Below, in pieces: positions 1 to 15,300 of a stretch of 64,000 nucleotides of DNA. How positions within the stretch are numbered: position 1 is the first letter of the stretch; every line of letters begins with the position of its first letter. Source of the DNA: Mactra quadrangularis. Its lineage: Eukaryota > Mollusca > Bivalvia > Venerida > Mactridae. The stretch covers positions 68,033,872 through 68,097,871 of the forward strand of contig CM046301.1 of the NCBI GenBank assembly GCA_025267735.1. Direction: 5' to 3'. Made by a program: the position numbers and the translations under genes. The notes under the pieces were generated by a model. The model did not search any database. It was not told the origin of the DNA and was given only the letters and a program-made list of their open reading frames with translations.

Positions 1-376
1 TTCAAAAAAGAGATTTAAGGTTGAATACCTAGGGTAAACAAAACTAAATCAAATAAACAAGCAAATATCATATTATCATTTTTCAGGCTGATTTGGTTTA
101 GACTTATATCAAGTGAGAAATTTTATCCCATCTAAATCGTTCCATATGATCAGTTTTAATTTCAGTGAAAGATACTTTTCAGCCAGAATTCAGACAAACT
201 AACTCATAAACCTTCCAAACTCAAAAAAAAAATTTTGTCCCAAAGAAATAAAGGGTAACACAGTAAATGAGTAAAATAAGACTATTTCATAATACAGCTC
301 AATGTTGAAAACAATTAACATGTAACAACACTACTTCCCATTTTCCCAACATAAATCTCTCAGTATAAAATCTTAC

Positions 377-3300
377 CTGAAACCATTCTTTATAAACTGT
401 AATCACTCTGCGTATAGCACCAGCTTGGTTAAAGTTAAACAACAATGCCTGAAAATAAAACAACAATATTTAATACTGTTGAAATAATTGACAAGAAATG
501 TAATGTGGAAACCACATTAAAGCCGGATTTAAAAACTTTAACGCAAAAAAATAACTAAGGGAAATAATCAATAATAAAGCCAGGTAGAGTTGTGGTTACT
601 TTCTAATTCTGTTCATCACACGGTACGGTATGATTATTAGGGCTGCGTATCGTGGCCAAGGTCGCGATACGATACGCATCGCGATATATGCCTCGCGATT
701 ACGATATTAATCGCGATACGATGTAAATTGTAAATTTGGTATGAATGCGTAGACAAATTATGATATTATTATCAAACAATCATAAAATTAAAAAAAAACG
801 ATAGTGTGGATCACGAAAATGGATGACATTACGAAATAATGATTGAAGGAATTTTGTTTTTACGAAATGGAATACCACATTATGAATAATAAAATACAAA
901 TAACTTTATTTGTTGTAAAATGATGACAAAGTTGTTTGTTTCTAGTTGAATTTAACGAATTAGTTCATTAAAAATCAACTAATTATGTCTTTTTAAACTG
1001 CCACACAACACGCTAATAATTAATAACAATTATCAGCTTATCGGCAAACATAAAAGAAAGTGTTATCTTCCGCAATCAATGTTCACCAAAGTTTGTCACG
1101 TGTTTGTTAATTGCAACCGTTTGATTACGTAATCAATTTTATCGAGCCGTCATATATGTAGCACTATTGATTTTTTAGAGGACGCCTTACACATATTAGT
1201 CATATTGTCTATGATTGTTACAAGCGTGGATAAAAATTTAATGCGTATCGCGGACTCTCGGCTGGATTTTTAGCGTCCAAATAATAAATTGCTTGTAACT
1301 GCAATTTTTATGTTCAATTATCCATTTTTAGTAATATGGCTACCAGACATTCGGTCTTGTGATCCGTATCTTTTTAACGAACCGTCGACGTTTAGGACGG
1401 ACTCGGTCTTTGGCCCGGTAGCTAGATTCGAAGACTGAGGTACCCGTTTAATTTAGCAAAATAGATGTAACGAAACCAAATGGCATAGAATATACGAAAA
1501 GTTGTCAAATTCGCGATATAGCCATATTTTTGGCGAGTGCGCCCAACGGGCCCAATAGACAATTGATATTGCGCCATTTGCGTTCATAAGGGGCCAATGG
1601 CGCACTCTAGATTGAACACTGCATTTAATATAGCATTTAACGTGCAATTGCAATCTTTACTGTAAAGATTGCAATTGCACGTTAAATGCTATAGATACAA
1701 ATGTATATAGTATATTTCGTTTTAACTGATTTCTTGTAAACTAAAAGGCCCTCTGAATCGCAATTTTTTAGGACGCCATTCGATACACCCGTATCGGACA
1801 GTCGCTAATACGATCTCACGATGCATCGGTGAATCATTACAGCCCTAATGATTATATTTAGTTTCATAAAGATCTGACAATAAATGGCAGAAATATATAG
1901 TAAAAAACAACTTTAAAGCAATTGTTAATGGCAACGGACGTCCGCCCGCCTGCCCCACAGCCCGTCCGGGTTTCGTCAAACTATAAGCCGAATATTTTGT
2001 TGAAAAATCTGGCTAAAAATCTATACATGATGACCATGATGAAATGCACCATTCACCTGAGACTCTGAAAATACTTCACATTCTTTAATATGACTTTTTT
2101 GGTTTACGTAAATTCATTTCAGCCTAAAAATTCATGTTAGAAACTCAAATTTATTCATTTTTCCAGCTGAAAACTGTTGGTTTGTACCGGGATGCATCCG
2201 CACAGAATGAAATTAGTTTACACACTTTCACTGAGAAGCGAACTACAGAGATTAAATCCTATTGTTCTGCATACACACATTTCTATTTCAACTTTGTTCC
2301 GCAGGGGTACAAGCTGTACAAACAAAGATTATCAGCAGAGAAAAACCAATTAACTTGAGTTCTGTATCAAATCTATTACTAAACAAGTCATTTACAACTT
2401 ATTATTTTGAAGTCTGCTGCCTGCTCCTCCAAGACTAAGCAACTACTGGTAGAAGTGGTGTTGAAAACATGAAAAGAGGAGAAATTAGAGTCTGCTGCCT
2501 GCTCCTCCAAGCGGTCTTGAAAACATGAAGAGCCCTTCAAGAAATAAATACCATAGGACAAATAGTTAACAGCAGTCACCACCCAACATGGAGGACCAAG
2601 GGACAAATCTCTTAAAAAAATAAAAGGTTTGTCTAGATCTGCAGGTTTACATGAAAGACTGTCTGGCAAAGAATTTGATCTAATTTACACATTTTCACAT
2701 TCATCATAATAAGTCAAATGTCTTGGGTCCTGTAAGCATTGATTATGTCCTGTAAAGCTTTGATCATCACAAGACCTCCTGCCCAGTAATAAATCTGTAG
2801 AGTTTTTTACGACTGTATAGTGTGACAATATTAACCTGAGCTTGAACTATCTAATTATAATAATTACACACTTCACTTACATTACATCGTGGGTTTCTGT
2901 ATGCGTGTATACAGTTATAGACGAGTTTATAGCAGGCAAGTCCACAATATTGTGGAACAGTTTCAAAGTATTTATTCTTATGAAAACAAAAATAGTTGTT
3001 CAGTATGCGTATTCTGCCAAAAGCTTCCGATAAAGCGTAATTTACAAACAAAGACAAAAATAGACAGTAAATAGTGAGTTTAATATATTCTTACATGAAG
3101 GTCAAGCTCAGGTTAATATTGTCGGACTATTGTCAGACTATTGTCGGACAATAACAGTCATGATATTTTACAATGAAAGCAGTAAAAACTTACTTGTCTA
3201 AATATTTCATGTACAATGTTGATATTTTCTCTGGTAGAATACATGACAGATCGTACAATCTCATACTCAGATGTACTATGATGTTCTTCATGACTAAAAC

Positions 3301-6300
3301 TACAGTTAGGTGAATCTTTCTCCGTAATCTGTGAACTAGCTGATAGTGTACTAGCATTACTTCCTGGTGCCTGATCTGATAGTTCATCTTTAGTATCATT
3401 ACTACTAGATTTACTGCTATCTTCATCACCTTCTGACATTGGTGACATACCTCTGTAATAGCAACATTTTACATCAGACACAGTGACATTGTCATTACGT
3501 CTAACTATCTGAAATCCAACTGCTCAGGGTCTAAAAAAATGGCAAATTTTCCTTAAACTTCCACAGTCCCAAACAATTTTGCATAATAACAACTATATGT
3601 TTATTAAGTGACAGCATTTTAGTACTTGAAATTAAACATTTATCTTAAAATCTTCAGTAACTCAATTCAAAAACAACAACTTTGTGCTCATGTATTATTA
3701 CACACAAAAGCAGCTATCAAAAAGTTTTAATCAGATAATTAAGAAGAAAAGAGAACTTACTTGAGTTGTTCACCATCAGGTTTTTTACTTGTAGAGAAGA
3801 CAGTAAAGTTAGTTAACCATCTTATAAATGAATCTCTACAATCAGAGATATGTTCAGGTGGTTCTGATGATAAAATATCCGATGTTGTACGTATCTGTGG
3901 AAGATCTGAAAATATAGAGAGTAACAAGAAATGTAATGTTGAAATCACAATGATTTTCATCAAGATCTGACCATGAATGACAGAGATATCCAACATATTA
4001 AAAACTTTAACGCAAAAATTACAAATGGGAAGTAATCCATAATAAAGCCAGGTAGAGTTGTAGTTACTTTCTAATTCTGTTCATCACATGGTATGTTATC
4101 ATTGTATGAAGTTTCATGAAGATCTGACAATAAATGGCAGAAATATATGGTAAAGAAAAAACTCTAACGCAATTGTTAACGAAACCGTCTGCCCAGGTTT
4201 TGCCAAACTATAAGCTAAATTTTTTGTTGAAAAATCTGGCTAAAAACACAAAATAAATAGAGAATATTTGTTGATTTTGGTGAATGAATTTTGTCAATTT
4301 TGGGGTAATATTGATGTATATTTCACTAAGTGGGCTCAGACAACATATTTTCAAGAGAGGTGTAGCCATGAGTGAAAATGCCATTTTCAGAGCTCAGAAA
4401 TGGAAATAAAAATGGATCAAATTCCTAAACTGATGAATTGTCTGTTTGTTTCAAGCTTTTTCTGTGTTCTATTAGAGCTATTTATAAACAAATGTAGCAG
4501 AGGTATAATATGGCACTTTTACTTCCTTGCCTTCAAGCTAGCATATAGGCCACATGGTAGAGTGTCCCCTTACAACTCGAGAGGTTGTGGGTTCGAATCT
4601 CAGTTGGGAGTTGGGACCATGGATTTTTATCGGGTTACACAATTACAATGCAACATAGATACTTGTGATACATAATGGGTTAAAATTCCTACCTAAAACT
4701 GGATCATAGATTGTTCTGGTTTTATCAAAGTCTGGAAGAAGCCATTTAAGATAAGAATGCTTGAATTTGTTAAAAAGAAAGACAAAACAAACTTCTCTCA
4801 TGTCTTTATTCATCCATTCTATTTTGATTACCTGAAAGAAAGTAATATATGAGATAACAAAACATACTACCGCACAGTTTCAGTGAAGGAAACGCTGAAG
4901 AAATACATGATATTATCTGCAGACTTTTCATATGATTTATCATACGAGTTAACCTTAAAATGTTTGTCACGGATGTATATAAGATCCTGACAGTCAAGGA
5001 GAACGTGTTTGACATTGAAATGCTAGTCACATGGTATACACTTAGGTGCTTCCTCTCTTTTGAGAAGGTATGAATGTGTTAATCAGGTATAGAGGATTCT
5101 GAAAGCATCAGTTTTTTAACATGGATGAAAGTTCAAAAATGATAAAATCCCTGACTTTCATTATTTCAATAGCATGCATGTAGGAAAAGAATTCTATCTG
5201 AAGTCCCAAATATCTGAACTTAAAATCTCATTCATTTGTAAAAACAAATCCTCTGTGTGATATGCAGTCAAAACTGCCATAGTGACAAGCTGCATTTAGC
5301 AACCTTGTGGCTTAGGTGACAGTAAACCTCCAGTGATATAATCAACTTAAAAAAAATGTGTAACTAAATGTCACAACCAATAAACATCAATGAATAAGTC
5401 TCATACCTCAGACACAATAAACTGTAGAAGAGCATCAAAGAAAAACTTGGTGACATTTTCTGGTTGTTTTTCACCAGGTATTGGAAGGATAGGAGTGATT
5501 TCCCCTGCTGATATAATTCCTCCATAGGCTGAAAATATAAATATTGATACTTTATTATAACAGTACATGACATTGTGGCATTTTATCATTTAACTAGGAT
5601 TAGAAATAATCAAGATTATTGTGTGTGTTATGAAAATTTATGTGCTAAAAGTTAATAATAACCCATCTATGAAGATAAAATTGTATTATTAAATTATTTT
5701 AGTTAATGACCTTTCATTGTAGAAAAAAACCCAAAGAAATAGTTAATAAAATGCCTTCAAAACGAGTTTTGCATTTAAAATCTTATTCAAATAATTAAAT
5801 CTTCAGATATCTGGAACATGGATACTACATAATATACCAAACTAGATTAACATGCAGCACATTAAAACATGACTACATATTTTATCACACTAGACTCAAT
5901 ATGACAGTCAACAAAAATGGAGTAGAGGGTTCAAGAGGGTTTTTTTGAGTATTTTAATTAATCTACCAATTAAGTAGAAATTAAAAAATATTTTAACCAA
6001 ATATACAATTTTAAAGATATTAAGTCTATTTACATAAAAAAATGTACAACATTTTGAACTAATCCCTGTTTTGTAAATAGACCTTTTATTGACTTTCCCA
6101 CCGAGTTAAAGTGTAAAACTACTGAGTTTTTAACACCTTGTCAACACAATTTAGGTCATTTTACATATCCAGTGCACTTAACTTAGCTTTCCCGGACTCT
6201 TGTCTATAACCAGTACTCACCTACCCTTCAACAAAGCCGGAAACTTCTCCATATATCTTAATAATGGGGGAAAAATTGACATTATTGTCAAATTTTCATG

Positions 6301-9300
6301 GAAAGGTATAAACTCCCCGGGTGGGATTCGAACCTGTACCCCCTTTGGGACACGAGATTCTAAATTCCGGTTTGCTTGTTCAGGTAACCAATTTTTCAGT
6401 TTCTTCACTACAGTCTACTGACACATATATTGTTGCTAGAGAACTTAAGGATAAAAAAGATTTACTTAACTATCATGAGTAAAGACTGACATCTATTAAT
6501 TGATTAACTTCCCATTGTGATTATCATTTGTTTTACCTTCCTTAATGTATACATTATGTAAATACTGCTGTTAAGAGGCACACAGGGGAGATTGGGCTTT
6601 GCCTAACTGTGTTGCCTCTATAAATAAAGTCTTTATTATTTTTATTATAACATACATAGCATCCAGTCACTTGAACCCTCTACTTAATGAACTCTCAACT
6701 AAAAAAGTAACTAACACAATTACAATGAGCTCTTTTACAGACAACTCTGTTTGACTTACAGCCAATACACCACAGAACAACTAAATAAAAAAACCTTATA
6801 AGAGTCATAATACATAGAACAATGATATCACATACAATTAATTATATATAAAAACACAGGAAGTGCCTTTTATACTAATTTGAGAACCACTCCAGGGAGC
6901 AACACATGTTTCCTTACAAAGCAGAACCAACAGTGATAAAAACACCAGAGACAAACAATGTACACAACACATATAAGACTTTTATAGTCTACAGATGATA
7001 ACTTGACCACTGTTTATAAACATCAAATTCAAATCAATAAAAATACCAAGATTAAATCATTAGAATGTAATAGGATTGCAATTTAATCATAGTATGTTTT
7101 TTGTTGTTAAACACTAAAAACTGTTTTTGGTTTTTTTTTACTGGGTTTAAAGCCGTGTCAACACATTTTAGGTCATTTTACAGCGTTCAGCACACCTAAC
7201 CTTATTAATGGAGGAAAATTGACATTATTGTCAAATTTTCATGAAAGGGTATAACCTCCCTGGGTGGGATTCATACCCATACCCCCCTCGTGACACAAGA
7301 TTCCAAATCCCGGCGTGCTACCAACTGCGCTACAAACACTAAAACTGTACAGTGTGTGATTATAAACGTACGTTCTGTTCAGTTTTAGCCACTCAATCAA
7401 CACATACAGGTCAAATGCAGATTGATAGAAAAAATTATCAAAGATGGTTTAACTATCAGTATCATTAACTAGCTAATTTTAGATAGCTTAACAATCTCTT
7501 CTAAAAATAACAACTGTGCTTTGATCATGGTCATCTGTCAATTTATCATCTATGAACTATAATGCAGGAACCTAGTTCAGTATAGGTCTTCATCTTGATT
7601 AAACAAGTGGTTCACAAAATGACTGGGGATAACTTTACAGGTTTACACACAAAACATAAGGCAACAGTAACTATAGTAACAAATATGCTAGAAATAAAAT
7701 AACAGCACGAGATAACATATATCAGTAGAATTGAACTTGTTCTGATTAACATGTGTATATAGAAAGTTTAGTAGAGTATTTATACATAGGCAAGTTTAAG
7801 TAAAAAAAAACTATCACACAATTTAACTTATCATAAGGGGTTCTCCTGAGAACCCTAGATCCCTAACCTTAGATCTTATGGGAATTCTTTACTTACAGCT
7901 TTGAATGTCTGATACAAATTTAATTTTAACCCCAGGGACATATACTGACCTATTCTAAATGAGCTTGTAGTGATTAAATAAATAAATAGTACAAAATTTA
8001 AGGTCAGGGGAATTTTTCATCAGGGAAGGGAAAACACATACTTTTGTGGGAGGGGAATGGAGCCCAATTTTGGCTCAAAATGGCCTGAAAAAATGCTGCA
8101 GCCCAAGGAAGAAATTTCTTTTATTTCACATACAGTCCCCTATTCCCATTAATATTATAATGCACATAACACAGCAACAATAAAATTATAGAAAAACAAC
8201 ACAATAGGTATAAATATCACAAAACATCTGTTTATATAACGACACAGAAATAAGGCAAACAATGATACTATATATACAACAATATAATACTGGATAGTTC
8301 ATAATATGTGACAGTATCTTATACCAATAATAAACATATATCGCAGGTTTAGCGCAAAACTGTCGTTACTCACTCTTCTCTGCAATTGGGTTACAACTGT
8401 CTTGCACTAATCCCACGACATGTATTTCTTGAACTAAATATTTCTAAGTTTGAAGTTACTAAAATTGAATTATGAATAATGACTTTCATTTTTTCATGAT
8501 TTTATATTCCCTGTGTAAAAAAGACTAAGCCAAAAAAGATACCGTAGTGTACTACAGTAGAAGCATCAGCTAGTCTTCTACTATTTTACTGGACTAACTA
8601 AGAATTTTGTTAAACATGTACATGGATTCAAAATTACTGAAAGAAAGTGCACATTGCTGCTAGAATAGACACAATTAGAAATATAAAAGTCCAGTCATTG
8701 CCTTAACTCACCAGCCCCAGACCTTGAACTATTGAAATTGATTCAAGTCCCATGAAAATTACTTTATACTTAAAGTCAGGCTAGTCAAAAATATTACCCA
8801 TCACAATGAAAATAATAAAATGAGATAGTGGTTGAGAAAATCTAAGGTGATGACTGATTCCATGAAACCCTGTCACATATATCTGAACTATCCAGTATTA
8901 AAGAGGAAAATAAACAGTAACACAGATAAACAATAAGTTAACATGCTAGGTGTAACCTGCACACTTACGTGTACTTGATGTAAAACTGGTACAAGAAGCT
9001 CGTACTGTTATAAAAAATGCAAACAATACTAAATTTGAAAGCAGTATATCTTATATTTCATGATTATTAAAATACAAACTTTACAGAGGTAATGGTGTAA
9101 ACAATATATGATTACCAGTGCTATGTAAAATTATATATGAATGCTGTTTTATCATAATTTCCATTCCTGGTTTACAAAGATTTTTGTTAATGGCACTTTC
9201 TTTCTAAATAGTAAACAGTTATTTACTGATTTCTAAATCTAATCACTACGGTAAAATATTGTTTGACATATTCATTCACAAAAAGTTTTGCTTACGGGTA

Positions 9301-12300
9301 AGATTCCAGTTAATTATTATAATAAATTATAGTCTATGAAGATGCACCATAATAAACAAAAAGAATAAAATTGTCAGACCATGATCTATATTTCAAAATG
9401 TGTTCATTGCTGAATGCATTATATATTTAACCATGCAAGTTTTATGTGTGTAACAAAACCAGTGCATATCTAATCCATCATTCCTTAGAAATCAGAAAAG
9501 AACACTTCCACTAGTGAGATAACTTAACTAAGAAAATTTAACACGACCAAAAAATATCTGACAAATTGAAATGTCAGGCTAAACAGTAAAATTTGTATTT
9601 TCTGACAAACCGTGCAATCATCAATTATCTCTCAAGGTGTTAAACAACTTAAAGGGACAAAAGGGACAACATTCTACAATCAGTTTAAAAGGGGCAACAG
9701 TCTTTCAGTTTTAGTATCAAGGTAAAACATTGTATAAGTGGAGGCACTCATAATTTGTCAATAAAAATAAACAGATCGTTTCATTCCTAGGTAGACGTTA
9801 ACTAGAATGTAACAATGAATACATCATTCACTTACTGTCTGGAGTCGTAGCAGTTTTACCATTCAGTAAATCTTGATTTTCACCATCACCAAGTTGTGGA
9901 ACTAGTTGTAGAAAGATTTTGTGGCATTCTTCTGATGCATTGTCTTGTAGAATCTGATACCAAATTAAAAATAATCTCATTCCATCTCTCCTTAACTGAA
10001 ATGATAAAATATAAAACTTATTTGTTTATTCATACTGGGTTTAACTCTGTGTCAACACAATTTTACAAGTTATTTACAGTGTCCAGTGCACCTAACCTAG
10101 CTTTCCTGGACCCTTGTCTTTAACCAGTACTCCCCTACCCTTTCACAAGACCGGAAACTTCTCCATATACCCTATTAATGGAGGAAAATTGACATTATTG
10201 TCATGGAAGAGCATAACCTCCCAAGGTGGGATTTGAACCCATATAACCCTCAGGACACTAGATTCGAAATCCAGGCAAGATACCAACTGTGTTACCCACC
10301 TGGGTTAAACAACTTATTTAAGTGTCTAAAGCTATAACTGACATGCACGTATAAATTTCAAAATGATATCCACAATTAAATTATACATTCTAAAAGGCAT
10401 CATATGACCAACTTTATAGTTCCTTTTAGACCAGACTTGGTGAACACAGAATCTATTCTACTATTTCTACATACTTAGGGTAAAATAAATGATTTTGTTC
10501 ACGTGCTAGAAACAATACAACACAACAGACATTTACTATATACTGTTCAGAAAAACAAACATTACAAACACAATATGAACCAAAAGTAATTTGAGGCCTC
10601 AGTTACTAGCTACCTCAGTCTGGCTGATCCTTAAAAAACTACTAGACATCAACTTGGCATAGTTGTCAAAAACCTGACATTCTTGTATTTCATGATTCAG
10701 CAGCTTTTAAATGAGAATATTATTCCTTCTCAGGTAACAAAAATTCAGAACTTCAAAATCTGTCTTGAAAACTTTCACCCAAGAAATTTTGAACTATCTA
10801 CTGCTCTGACTTAATAGCAACCAAGGGCTAACCCTTGCCAGCCCCAGACTCAATCTGATTAAAACCCAATCTAAAATTTTCCGCTGGCATACTCGCTAAT
10901 TTAGATCTGGCCTTTTTCAAACGAAGGTCACGTTCAGGCAGCCTTTTCTCGTCAAAATATTCATGACGAAATTGTTATGATACATAACTTGTTTACATCA
11001 TCTACGTCACACAATTTGAAATGAGCCGCCCAATCGCAGACTGTGAATAATACCACTGTTAAATTAGCATGCAAAACTTGGTCTAAAAATAGAAATTACG
11101 AAATCAAAATGTGATTAATAGTGTTTTCGTCTGGATGAAAGCTACGCATTGATTGGTCAAAACAAAGTTCATCTCGACGTGACCTTCCACCGAGAAAGTA
11201 GAGATCCTGTACGACAACGCTCTACAGGATATCTGTTTACGGAGATTGCCCCAGACTAAATATATTTTTGTCAGAAAGTATTGTGAATTATATTTTTAAA
11301 ATCATTTAGCAAGTGCTTTATGGAACAGCTTAAATTGTTAGGATATCTTTCCTAGAACTAAAGGTATGCCATTTTAAGGTGTGAAAATTTCACCTCAATT
11401 TTAGAATTTTCTACTTATTTCATACATAGTAAGCCGAAAACAGCAACAACAATATCTCAAGTGTTTCTTTATGTTTTCAGTATAGTAACTCCAGACATAG
11501 ACAGTAATCATCATTGCTGAGATAGAAATCTCATACAATAGAAACAAACAACAACAATACATTAAATGTTAGACACCATAAATTATTCAGTCATTTCATT
11601 TCCCATGTCAATACATTTAGTATTACATACACACAATATAGAATCTAAAACAGAAAGTCTATCAATTTGCTGATAAATGAAAGTGAACCAAAATATAAAG
11701 AAAATCAATTATAGAACTAGTTAAGAGCAATAAACCTCATAAACACCAGCAATAATATTTACACTTCCTAACAAGCTAAAAACACTGCAGAAAAATCCTC
11801 ATTTTCTCACAAATTTCCAGGAAGAGTGTAGCCTTTTTCAACCAATTTAAATCCAGAAAGTGTGAAAGGGTAATCCAGTGCACTAGCCACTTATCAAGTG
11901 CACTAGCCAATAAACTTAGGTTAACACTACACAGATGGTTTTTTATTCCATAGACCAAAGATGGTCAAAGATATGAAACAGAAAACCAAACTACTAAGAG
12001 ATTAGAATATTGTAAGTGAATAAATCAATGAAATTGAATAGAAACTTACCTTCAATCCATTTCCAGGATGTAACAATTTCATCATTATACGATTTATACA
12101 TTGAAACATCCATCTTTTATGTATTAACTCGGGTAACAATAATAATATTTTCTGTAATAAAAAAGTTTAATTACATGTTATAATATCACTATGTATAACA
12201 AGAAATGTATGTGAAAACCACATTAAAGCCAGATTTAAAAACTTGAATGCAAAAATTACAAAGGGAAATAATCCATAATAAAGCCAGGTAGAGTTGTGGT

Positions 12301-15300
12301 TACTTTCTAATTCTATTCATCACATGGTATGTTATCAATGTATGAAGTTTCATAAAGATCTGACAATAAATGGCAGAGATATATGCTAAATTTAAAACCT
12401 TAACACCGGATGCCCGCCCGACTGCCTGCTCCGCCTTCCCGTGTTTCACCAAACTATTAACCAAAATTTGGGACGAATCACACTAGTATATGATACTGTC
12501 ACTGGGTTTTCTACGATTAGACATAATAACATAGATTTGAATTACTTATAAACAAATTGAAACAAGAATTTTCAAGACTAGTGTAACTAAAATCAATGTT
12601 ACCACCTTTTTTATTTTGACACTTTGCCAATAGTAGATGTTAAACATCTGGGAATAAAAAGTGAACAGCAATTTTCTTTACTTACTCTTAGTAGACTCTT
12701 AATCAACCATTAATAGCAAGATGGCACAAACTAAACATGAAGGCGCTAGACCAGTGTATTGAGAATGTTTATTAAGATTTCTTTATGTAAAACTATTGAT
12801 CACTGGGTTAAGAAAAACCTAAGGCAAAATTTTAATAACTTTTAAGACAGAATTGGCAAAATGTTGACATTTATCATTCATGAGAAAAGTTTAACCTGAT
12901 TTCTTCAGATGAAATGATATCAGAAGATTGTTTTTTGTATTTCCAAAGTACCCAATGAAAACTGGTGACTCCAAAAATGGGGCATTTAAAAGAGTGAGCT
13001 TAAATATTAAACCTAACACTAGCGCTGCCCTCACGTACGAATAACTCTGAAAGTCCGAAGAACAAATTAAGAGAGTATAATTTAAAAATGTAATCACCTC
13101 AAATATATGTAATATATTATCTAACTCTTCTCGATGGGACTTGTTGGCTGAAATAATAACAATGCAGAAAGTAAAATATTTTATAAATCTAATTATTTTT
13201 TGTTTGTTGGGTTTTACGCCGTAGCAACACATTGTATAGGTCATATAATGGCAGTCAGTCAATCTACTCACTCTTCCTGGAAAGGCTAACCCTCTGGATT
13301 TAGCTATTGACCAACTACAAAGCGCATACTTTTGTCAGTAACTGACAATTGCCCAACATAATTAAGAATCATTGGTAGGAGGGAGAATGGCCGTAAAAAT
13401 AATTTCATGACCAAGATCCACGAAAGTATGCCCTGCCCGGGAATCGAACCCACGACCACTCGATCAGTAGACTTGAGTGCTATCAACTGAGCTAGCGGGG
13501 CGGCTATCTAATAAATAAATAACATAATAAAATAAATAAATTACTAACATAATAATTTGTAACTCTTAACAGAACATGAAACTAAATGTCACCAACAGTT
13601 CAAACAGTGGTAACTGTTTTGATTACAAACAATTAAGAAATAAAAGGAAGAGGACCATAATAGCTTTCCTGAGTTAGTCAGCATACATTCAGTGTTTTTT
13701 TGCTCATAGGACAAAAATAATAACATCAAGTTTGTTAAACTTTAAGCAAAAAGTGACATCTAGTGTTTTGAATGAGTTGAAGATATTCCTAAATTTTGAC
13801 TCATCTTGCTGTGCAACCCATAAATTTCCATATTAGATAAAACTGGTGACCCTTAGGATAAGGCCAATATCTACCAGCCCTAAGGGCAAATTTGAATACT
13901 TTAAAAAGCAAATAGATTATGTTAGATGAGCTAAAAATAGAATACAAGAAAATTACTACCTCTTTGTTTCAGATCCGATTCAACTGTGACAAAATTGTCG
14001 AAGAAAATGTAATAAATATGTGAGTAGTTGTCTTCAAAAAACTTCTTAGCCTCACTTGTTTCATAATTATCTGAAATAAAATATATACCTAATTTTATAA
14101 GGATAATTTCAATGGATTTCACAGATTTAATATTAAATTACACTCACATATACAGTCAGAACTGTTAAGGACCAAGACTTTCTTTCACTAACATAATTAA
14201 GCAGTTTCATCTGGCTTCTAGTGTAGTTTAATGTGAAGACTGAAAAATCTTTAGAAGCACCATTATTCAACAAACTCCACTTTTAGACTTTGAAGTCAAT
14301 GCAAAATTGCAGACAGTTTGGGGTATTTTACTAAGTTTAATTAAGGCAGTGTTCACAAGAGTTATAGTTAGTACAGTAACTCTTGCCATGGAGTCTAGAG
14401 TTAAGGTAGTACCATAACTTTCTTACACAGGGCTTGCACTAGTCTTTCAGGCTCAAGGGTCGGTGACCCTCTTCAGTCAAAATTTTCAGGGGTCAAAAAC
14501 TCAAAATAAAATTTTCAGGGTAAAAATATACTTCATTTTTTTGTTCAAAGATTTCAATGTCATTTAACAGTTTTAAGAAATAACTGGCGCATGTAATAAC
14601 GATAGGATAAGTCACGTCAGTAAATTTATTTATTTCGAGTAATAATGAATATAAACAAGTTTCCTGATGTTTAAAAGTTGAAACATACGCATGTTATTTC
14701 ACTTCCGTAACTCTAGCCTACCCTTGCAAGAGTTGTCAACAGTTATGGAACTTCGGAAACTCTATAACCTGGGTCTAGAGTTACGGTACCGTAACTCCAG
14801 CCACTGCCTTTATAAAATTGGGGACTTGTCCAGGGTTGGCGCTGGGTCATAAGAAATTGTCGCCAACATTTTCGCCAAATGAAAAAAGTTGTCGCCACTT
14901 TGGGGCCATTGGAGCCAACAAAATTTGTTACTGTTTAATAAGTTTATAGTGCATCAACGCAAATTATTGTTGTATTAAGACAGCAAGCACACCTTCATTG
15001 TAGTCTAGCTCTCCTGAACTCTTGTTTGTATCTTAAATGTTGTATTATTTTTTAATTTGCAGATTTTTCATTTTTGTTCATAAATAAAGCAAGAACAGTC
15101 AATGTCACGCAAATGCATATGCCGAAATGATAGAATAGATTCGTATAGAATGTCAGAAGCACCAATTATTACACACACAAATGTAGAATTTCTTATGTTT
15201 CACTTCTGATTTAACCCATTAATTGCGTCATAAATCACTATCATCTTATCATGACTGACAATTAAAGTCGAATAACTCAGAATTCCAACAAAACAAAACT

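Larger units (their letters stand above)
490..2015. repeat. Interspersed repeat (AAAGCCAGGTAGAGTTG family), split by the hAT-like element
   Basis: Flanks 490-637 and 1856-2015 together match the copies at 3923-4247 and 12197-12476. Shared marks are AAAGCCAGGTAGAGTTG, TTTCTAATTCTGTTCATCAC, GACAATAAATGGCAG and a GC-rich CCGCCCG-type end. All three lie in RALGAPA introns. The class is unknown to me; no terminal repeats or ORF seen. Confidence 0.75.
5529..9835 (-). other. Large RALGAPA intron
   Basis: 4.3 kb between exons that join in matching phase (1 to 1). Apart from two SINE A copies (6120-6395, 7135-7340) nothing was recognised. The phase match does not require a missing exon, although a cassette exon cannot be excluded. 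Confidence 0.6.

Noticed and set aside
12891..13271. 126-codon minus-strand ORF
   Set aside because: It overlaps a real 50-bp RALGAPA exon (13098-13147) but is otherwise intron and SINE sequence read through by chance.
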